Origin: Variovorax sp. Root473
GTDB taxonomy: Bacteria > Pseudomonadota > Gammaproteobacteria > Burkholderiales > Burkholderiaceae_C
Direction of reading: 5' to 3'
Length of the DNA stretch: 64,000 nucleotides
NCBI RefSeq assembly: GCF_001426505.1
Contig: NZ_LMEV01000016.1
Coordinates: 1-64,000 of the forward strand
The translations under genes were made by a program, and so were the position numbers. The first letter of the stretch is position 1. Each line of letters begins with the position of its first letter. Shown piece by piece: positions 59,044 to 64,000 of this stretch. The notes beneath the pieces were generated by a model. The model was not told the DNA's origin. It worked only from the letters and a program-made list of their open reading frames with translations, and did no database searches.

Positions 59044-60174
59044 TCAGCGCTTGAAGCGCCCCTCGCTGATGATCGCGAGGTCCGCAAAGTCGATGCCGCT
59101 GTGGTCCTGCGGCGAGTAGCTCACCTCGAGCCCGCCGCCCAGGTCGTAGCCCTTGAGGTTTTCGAGCGCCGCCAGCACCTTGGCGCGCGTGGGCTTGGGA
59201 CCCGCGCGGCGCAATGCCTCCACCAGCACCTTGGCCGAGGCGAAGCCTTCGAGCGCGGCCGGCGAGAGCTCGGCCTGGCCCTTGGCGCGGGCCAGCGTCA
59301 GTGCTTCCTTCACCATGGGCTGGCCCATCGAGCGCTCGCTGGGGAACACCTGCGTCACGATCACGCCGCGGCTGGCGTCGCCCAGCTGCTTGATGAAGCC
59401 CGACGACGCGTTGTTCGACAGCGTGACCACCTGCGCCGCCGAGCCCGCGGCGCGCAGCGCCTTGATGCCGTCGACCACCGCGGTGCCCGATCCGATCCAC
59501 ACCACCGCCTGCGCGTCGGCATTCTTGATGGCCGGCACGATGGTCTTGTAGTCGGGCTTCTCGCGGTCGGCCGGAATGGTCGCGATCGGCTGGGCCTTGC
59601 CCTTGCTGAAGCCGTTCATCGCGCCCTGCAGCGCGTCGGCGCCGAACGAATCGGTCACGTGGACCACGGCGATGCGCGTCAGGCCGATGGTCAGCAGGTG
59701 CTGCACCGCCTTCTCGGCCTCGCGCTGGTACGTGGCGCGCACGTTGAACACGTGCCTCTGCAGCGGCTTGTGCAGCACCATCGCGCCGGTCGACGGGCCG
59801 ATGAGCGCCACCTCGTTCTTGTCCAGGTACGGAATGATGGCCTGCGAGTGCGGCGTGCCGCGGCTCATGAAGAGCGCGAGCACCTTCTTGTCTTCGATGA
59901 GCGCGCGTGCGTTCTCGCTCGCGCGCTTGACGTCGAAGGCGTCGTCCATGCGGATCACCTCGATCTTCTCGCCGTGGATGCCGCCCTGGGCGTTGGCCGC
60001 ATCGATCACCAGTTGCGCGCCGCCGATGGTCTCGTTCACGCTCGCGGCCACCGAGCCGGTCATGCCGGCGGTCTGGCCGATCACGATCTGGGCCGAGGCG
60101 CCCATGGCGCACAGCGCCAGCAGGGCGGCCACGCCGAGCGCGTGCCGTGAACCTGCCACTTTCTTCTTCGTCAT
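59044..60174 (-). CDS. ABC transporter substrate-binding protein (branched-chain amino acid type)
   Basis: 376-aa periplasmic binding protein of the LivJ/LivK type I fold. Residues 1-28 are a Sec signal peptide (Lys-rich start, ending GASAQ). IVIGQTAGMTGSVAASVNETIGGAQLVIDAANAQGGI is the family opening; IGPSTGAM and YSPQDHSGIDFADLAII follow. No permease or ATPase gene adjoins it, so it is an orphan: it may serve a liv transporter elsewhere or act in signalling. A 9-bp inverted repeat sits 45 nt upstream. Ligand unknown; aromatic or branched amino acids, or amides, are possible. Confidence 0.9.
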   Translation of the reverse strand: MTKKKVAGSRHALGVAALLALCAMGASAQIVIGQTAGMTGSVAASVNETIGGAQLVIDAANAQGGIHGEKIEVIRMDDAFDVKRASENARALIEDKKVLALFMSRGTPHSQAIIPYLDKNEVALIGPSTGAMVLHKPLQRHVFNVRATYQREAEKAVQHLLTIGLTRIAVVHVTDSFGADALQGAMNGFSKGKAQPIATIPADREKPDYKTIVPAIKNADAQAVVWIGSGTAVVDGIKALRAAGSAAQVVTLSNNASSGFIKQLGDASRGVIVTQVFPSERSMGQPMVKEALTLARAKGQAELSPAALEGFASAKVLVEALRRAGPKPTRAKVLAALENLKGYDLGGGLEVSYSPQDHSGIDFADLAIISEGRFKR

Positions 60175-60218
60175 GAAAGCCTTTCGGAGCCTTCGGGAGG
60201 CTCGTCAAACAATTGTGA

Positions 60219-60239
60219 AAACAAATGTCGCATTTGTTT
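60219..60239. promoter_or_regulatory. Perfect inverted repeat upstream of the ABC binding protein gene
   Basis: AAACAAATG-TCG-CATTTGTTT: 9-bp arms and a 3-nt spacer, AT-rich in a GC-rich genome, 45 nt upstream of the binding protein ATG and 121 nt before uvrA. It has the look of an operator for a TetR- or LacI-type repressor, or less likely a small hairpin. Confidence 0.6.
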
Positions 60240-60359
60240 CATAAAGTGTCTTGAGGCGAATCCGGACAAACCCCTGCGCGGGCGCCGCCCATGCGCCGGG
60301 GTGGGCCGGAGCGTCACGATGCTCTCCCTAGAATGTTTGCCCCACCCCTCAAGGCACTC

Positions 60360-63300
60360 ATGACACAGGGCTCCATCCGGATTCGCGGCGCGCGCCAGCA
60401 CAACCTCCAGAACCTCGACCTCGACATCCGCACCGGCGAGATGACCGTGGTCACCGGGCCGAGCGGCTCGGGCAAGTCGAGCCTGGTGTTCGACACCCTC
60501 TACGCCGAAGGCCAGCGCCGCTACGTGGAGACCTTCTCCGCTTACGCGCGCCAGTTCCTGGACCGCATGGACAAGCCCGCCGTCGACAAGGTGGAGGGCG
60601 TGCCGCCCGCCATCGCCATCGACCAGACCAACCCGGTGCGCTCCTCGCGCTCCACGGTCGGCACGATGACCGAGCTGAACGACCACCTGAAGCTGCTCTA
60701 TGCGCGCGCGGCCCAGCTGTTCGACCGCGAGACCGCGCTGCCGGTGCGCCACGACTCGCCCGACAGCATCTACGCGCAGATCGCCGAGCGCGCGGCGGCG
60801 GCGGGCGACCCGCGCATCGTCATCACCTTCCCGGTCGAACTGCCCGCGGGCACGTCGGCGGACGAAGTGACGCAGTGGCTGTCGGCCAGCGGCTTCACGC
60901 GCGTGCAGGCCGAGCGCGAGGTGGCCACGCCCACCGGTCCGCGCAAGGTGCTCGATGTGGTGGCCGATCGCTTCCGCATTTCGAGCGCCGAGCGAGCGCG
61001 CGTGGTGGAGGCCATCGAGGTGGCGCTCAAGCGCGGTAGCGGGCGCGTCACCGTGCATGCGACCGGTGCCGAGGGGCCCGCCGCCGGGCCGCCCCAAGGC
61101 GGGCCAGCCCCCTCGGGGGGCAGCGAACCACACGAAGTGGGGAGCGTGGGGGCAACGTCTGCCCCGACCGACGTCTGGAAGTTCTCCACCGGCCTGCATT
61201 GCCCCGAAAGCGACATCCGCTACGCCGACCCCATCCCGTCGATGTTCTCGTTCAACTCGGCCGTGGGCGCCTGCGACACCTGCCGCGGCTTCGGCCGCGT
61301 GATCGGCGTCGACCTGGGGCTCGTGATTCCGAACGACAAGCTCACGCTGCGCGCTGGCGCGATCAAGACCATCCAGACACCCGCGTGGAAAGAGGCGCAG
61401 GACGACCTCATGCGCCACGCCGAAGCGGCCGGCATTCCGCGCGACACGCCCTGGAACAAGCTCACCGACGAGCAGAAGCACTGGGTGATCGAGGGCACGC
61501 CCAACTACAAGGAAGGCAACTGGAACAAGCAGTGGTACGGCGTGCGCCGCTTTTTCGGCTACCTGGAGAGCAAGGCCTACAAGATGCACATCCGCGTGCT
61601 CTTGTCGAAGTACCGCAGCTACACGCCGTGCCCCGTCTGCAGCGGCGCGCGCCTGAAGCTCGATCCGCTGCTGTGGCGCATGGGCAGCAAGGACGACGCC
61701 GATGCCGTGCTCGAACCCGCCAAGCGCTTCCTGCCGACCGGCGTGAAGTGGACGCGCGCGCAGCTCGAAGCATTGCCCGGCCTGTGCCTGCACGACCTGA
61801 TGCTGTTGCCCATCGAGCGGCTGCGCAGGTTCTTCGACCGCGTGGAGCACCACGGCAACGGCAGCCCCGCGAGCGAAGGCGAGGCGCAGGCGCTGAAGCT
61901 GCTGTTCGAGGAAATCACCACGCGCCTGCGCTACCTGCACGACGTGGGTATCGGCTACCTCACGCTCGACCGCCAGAGCCGCACGCTCTCGGGTGGCGAG
62001 GTGCAGCGCATCAACCTCACGACGGCGCTGGGCACCTCGCTGGTCAACACGCTGTTCGTGCTCGACGAGCCCAGCATCGGCCTGCACCCGCGCGACATGA
62101 ACCGCATCACCGAGGCCATGCTGCGCCTGCGCGATGCCGGCAACACGCTGGTGGTGGTCGAGCACGACCCGGCCGTCATGCTCGCCGCCGACCGCGTGAT
62201 CGACATGGGCCCGGGCCCCGGCGTGCGCGGCGGACAGATCGTGTTCGACGGCGGCACCGACCAGCTGCGCGACGCCGACACGCTCACCGGCCAGTACCTG
62301 GGCGGGCGCAAGAAGATCGGCATGGGCTTCAAGCGGCTCGTGAGCGAGAACACGCACCGGCTCATCCTCGAAGGCGTGCGCGAGCACAACCTGAAGAACA
62401 TCACGGTCGACTTTCCGCTCGCGCGCCTCGTGTGCGTGACCGGCGTGAGTGGCTCGGGCAAGTCGACGCTGATCCAGGACGTGCTGGCACCCGCACTCAT
62501 GCGCCACTTCGGCAAGGCCACCGAAACGCCGGGCGCGCACGACCGCATGCTCGGCGCCGATCACCTGGGCGATGTGGTGTTCGTCGACCAGTCGCCCATC
62601 GGCAAGACCGCGCGCTCCAACCCCGCCAGCTACGTGGGCGCGTGGGACGCCATCCGCGAAATCTTCGCCACCGCGGCGCTGTCGCGCCAGCGCGGCTACA
62701 CCGCGAGCAAGTTCAGCTTCAACTCCGGCGACGGGCGCTGCCCGACCTGCGGCGGCTCGGGCTTCGAGCACGTCGAGATGCAGTTCCTGTCGGACGTGTA
62801 CCTGCGCTGCCCCGACTGCGACGGCAAGCGCTACCGCCCCGAGATTCTCGAAGTGAAGATCGAGCGCAAGGGCCGTGGCTACAACGTGGCCGACATCCTG
62901 GAGCTCACCGTGGCGGAGGCCGCGGCGCTGTTCGACACCGACCGCGACGTGCTGCGCGTGCTGCAGCCCATCGTCGACGTGGGCCTGGACTACGTGAAGC
63001 TCGGCCAGCCCGTGCCCACGCTCTCGGGCGGCGAGGCGCAGCGCCTGAAGCTCGCGGGCTTCCTGGCCGAGGCCGCCAAGGGCGCGACCGCGAGCCGCCA
63101 GATGGTGGCGCGCAAGGGCACGCTGTTCCTGTTCGACGAGCCGACCACCGGCCTGCACTTCGACGACATCGCGCGCCTCATGCGCGCGCTGCGCAAGCTG
63201 CTCGACGCGGGCCATTCGCTCATCGTCATCGAGCACAACCTGGACGTGATCCGCGCCAGCGACTGGCTCATCGACCTCGGCCCCGAAGGCGGCGAAGGGG

Positions 63301-64000
63301 GCGGCCAGGTGGTGGCCGAGGGCACGCCCGAGCAGCTGCGCGAGAACCGCGCCTCGCTCACCGGCGCGGCGCTGGCCGACTACGAACTCGCCATCGGCCC
63401 CGGTGCCTACAAGGTGGCCGAGCGCGCCGCGCGGCGCTACATCGCCAACGCGAAGACGGCGCCCGGCAGCCACGCCATCGAGATCGTCAACGCGCGCGAA
63501 CACAACCTGAAGAACCTCAGCGTGGACATTCCACGCGGCAAGTTCAGCGTGGTGACAGGCGTGAGCGGCTCGGGCAAGTCGACGCTCGCGTTCGACATTC
63601 TTTTCAACGAGGGCCAGCGCCGCTACCTCGAATCGCTCAACGCCTATGCGCGCAGCATCGTGCAGCCCGCGGGCCGTCCCGAGGTCGATGCGGTGTACGG
63701 CATCCCGCCGACCGTGGCCATCGAGCAGCGCCTCTCGCGCGGCGGCCGCAAGAGCACGGTGGGCACCACCACCGAGGTCTGGCACTTCCTGCGCCTGCTG
63801 TATGTGAAGCTGGGCATCCAGCACTGCGTGCACGACGGTGCGGCCGTGCAGCCGCAGACGCCCGACAGCATCGCCGCGCAGCTGATGCGCAACTTCAAGG
63901 GCCAGCACATTGGCCTGCTTGCGCCGCTGGTGAGCAACCGCAAGGGCGTGTACACCGAACTGGCCGACTGGGCGCGCCCGCGCGGCTTCACGCACCTGCG
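60360..64000 (+). CDS. Double-length UvrA-like excinuclease ATPase (3' end beyond the window)
   Basis: Open from 60360 to the right edge (1213 codons seen). Damage-recognition ABC ATPase of nucleotide excision repair. Residues 1-1010 form one UvrA-like unit: Walker A GPSGSGKSS (about 31), LSGGEVQRINL (about 543), second Walker A GVSGSGKST (about 695), zinc finger CPTCGGSG...CPDCDGKRY (about 795-822), LSGGEAQRLKL (about 888). A third Walker A GVSGSGKST at about 1068 and a fresh AREHNLKNLSVDIPRG start another UvrA-like unit. Ordinary UvrA is about 950 aa, so this is the tandem form of about 1900 aa. An in-frame GC repeat interrupts residues 238-265. A separate normal uvrA may exist elsewhere. 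Confidence 0.9.
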   Translation, partial: MTQGSIRIRGARQHNLQNLDLDIRTGEMTVVTGPSGSGKSSLVFDTLYAEGQRRYVETFSAYARQFLDRMDKPAVDKVEGVPPAIAIDQTNPVRSSRSTVGTMTELNDHLKLLYARAAQLFDRETALPVRHDSPDSIYAQIAERAAAAGDPRIVITFPVELPAGTSADEVTQWLSASGFTRVQAEREVATPTGPRKVLDVVADRFRISSAERARVVEAIEVALKRGSGRVTVHATGAEGPAAGPPQGGPAPSGGSEPHEVGSVGATSAPTDVWKFSTGLHCPESDIRYADPIPSMFSFNSAVGACDTCRGFGRVIGVDLGLVIPNDKLTLRAGAIKTIQTPAWKEAQDDLMRHAEAAGIPRDTPWNKLTDEQKHWVIEGTPNYKEGNWNKQWYGVRRFFGYLESKAYKMHIRVLLSKYRSYTPCPVCSGARLKLDPLLWRMGSKDDADAVLEPAKRFLPTGVKWTRAQLEALPGLCLHDLMLLPIERLRRFFDRVEHHGNGSPASEGEAQALKLLFEEITTRLRYLHDVGIGYLTLDRQSRTLSGGEVQRINLTTALGTSLVNTLFVLDEPSIGLHPRDMNRITEAMLRLRDAGNTLVVVEHDPAVMLAADRVIDMGPGPGVRGGQIVFDGGTDQLRDADTLTGQYLGGRKKIGMGFKRLVSENTHRLILEGVREHNLKNITVDFPLARLVCVTGVSGSGKSTLIQDVLAPALMRHFGKATETPGAHDRMLGADHLGDVVFVDQSPIGKTARSNPASYVGAWDAIREIFATAALSRQRGYTASKFSFNSGDGRCPTCGGSGFEHVEMQFLSDVYLRCPDCDGKRYRPEILEVKIERKGRGYNVADILELTVAEAAALFDTDRDVLRVLQPIVDVGLDYVKLGQPVPTLSGGEAQRLKLAGFLAEAAKGATASRQMVARKGTLFLFDEPTTGLHFDDIARLMRALRKLLDAGHSLIVIEHNLDVIRASDWLIDLGPEGGEGGGQVVAEGTPEQLRENRASLTGAALADYELAIGPGAYKVAERAARRYIANAKTAPGSHAIEIVNAREHNLKNLSVDIPRGKFSVVTGVSGSGKSTLAFDILFNEGQRRYLESLNAYARSIVQPAGRPEVDAVYGIPPTVAIEQRLSRGGRKSTVGTTTEVWHFLRLLYVKLGIQHCVHDGAAVQPQTPDSIAAQLMRNFKGQHIGLLAPLVSNRKGVYTELADWARPRGFTHL
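61071..61154. repeat. GC-rich dispersed repeat inside uvrA (in frame)
   Basis: Reverse complement of the element at 30411-30497: shared blocks GCCGGGCCGCCCCAAGGCGG and CCCCCTCGGGGGG. It encodes a Gly/Pro/Ser-rich, non-conserved linker (GPAAGPPQGGPAPSGG and on) between the segment near residue 237 and the conserved TDVWKFS segment, with no stop and no frame change. Most likely inserted after the family arose. Confidence 0.72.

Noticed and set aside
60171..63995. A 1274-codon minus-strand frame opposite uvrA
   Set aside because: Antisense shadow; the plus strand has unmistakable UvrA motifs throughout.

Overview
The window reads as a chromosomal segment of a high-GC betaproteobacterium of the Comamonadaceae, most like Variovorax. 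The evidence is uniform high GC with C/G-rich wobble positions, the ybeX/corC-lnt pair, a double-length UvrA, a complete leucine/isovalerate (liu) catabolic cluster, a nirBD-nirC-kinase/phosphatase cluster, and small GC-rich intergenic repeats that recur across the window. There are no rRNA or tRNA genes, CRISPR arrays, prophages or insertion sequences. It is a densely packed housekeeping and catabolic region, not an island.

Layout. 1-2456 (minus): a truncated metallo-beta-lactamase-fold hydrolase and a long-chain acyl-CoA ligase. 2584-6088: an aromatic amino acid operon, hpd-pheC-phhA (minus), with a divergent Lrp/AsnC regulator. 6198-12117: an acetyltransferase, corC-lnt (lipoprotein N-acylation), a chromate transporter, and a periplasmic asparaginase ending in a repeat and terminator. 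12116-14753 (minus): a tightly packed trio of lipid kinase, metallophosphoesterase and PAP2 phosphatase. 14979-20431: glyQ-glyS-gmhB-plsC and a YgjP-type metalloprotease. 20493-24664 (minus): an SDR, a pseudouridine synthase overlapping an LRR/protein kinase fusion, and an MBL hydrolase. The MBL hydrolase faces a LiuR-like MerR regulator across a 20-bp perfect palindrome. 24759-35698: carbonic anhydrase, aceK, thiolase, a CPG2-like peptidase, an acyl-CoA dehydrogenase, a YchJ-type protein, a TPP riboswitch with thiC, a HAD phosphatase and a thioredoxin. 35736-49436: an AraC regulator facing the leucine operon (isovaleryl-CoA dehydrogenase, acyl-CoA ligase, MCC beta, methylglutaconyl-CoA hydratase, DUF4126, MCC alpha), followed by DUF4349, EthD, ghrA, a broken acyl-CoA dehydrogenase, acylphosphatase and HMG-CoA lyase. 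49450-54976 (minus): nirB-nirD-nirC and a fused PP2C/protein kinase. 55425-64000: YbaK, DUF1289, a DsbA-like isomerase, an MFS symporter, a small membrane protein, an orphan ABC binding protein and the start of a long UvrA.

How the parts work together. The liu genes take isovaleryl-CoA to acetoacetate plus acetyl-CoA. An AraC-type direct repeat (two 12-bp half-sites 21 bp apart) lies upstream of ivd, and a matching one lies upstream of the detached HMG-CoA lyase gene, so the two units may form one regulon. The aromatic operon couples a lipoprotein prephenate/arogenate dehydratase to Phe hydroxylase and HPP dioxygenase, which suggests flow from shikimate products or imported Phe/Tyr toward homogentisate.

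Points most worth a second look: the shared AraC-type operators; a GC-rich repeat inserted in frame inside uvrA, with a relative in an intergenic gap 30 kb away; GmhB with Asn in place of the catalytic acid/base Asp; the lipoprotein PheC operon; and the LRR-kinase gene coupled to a pseudouridine synthase.
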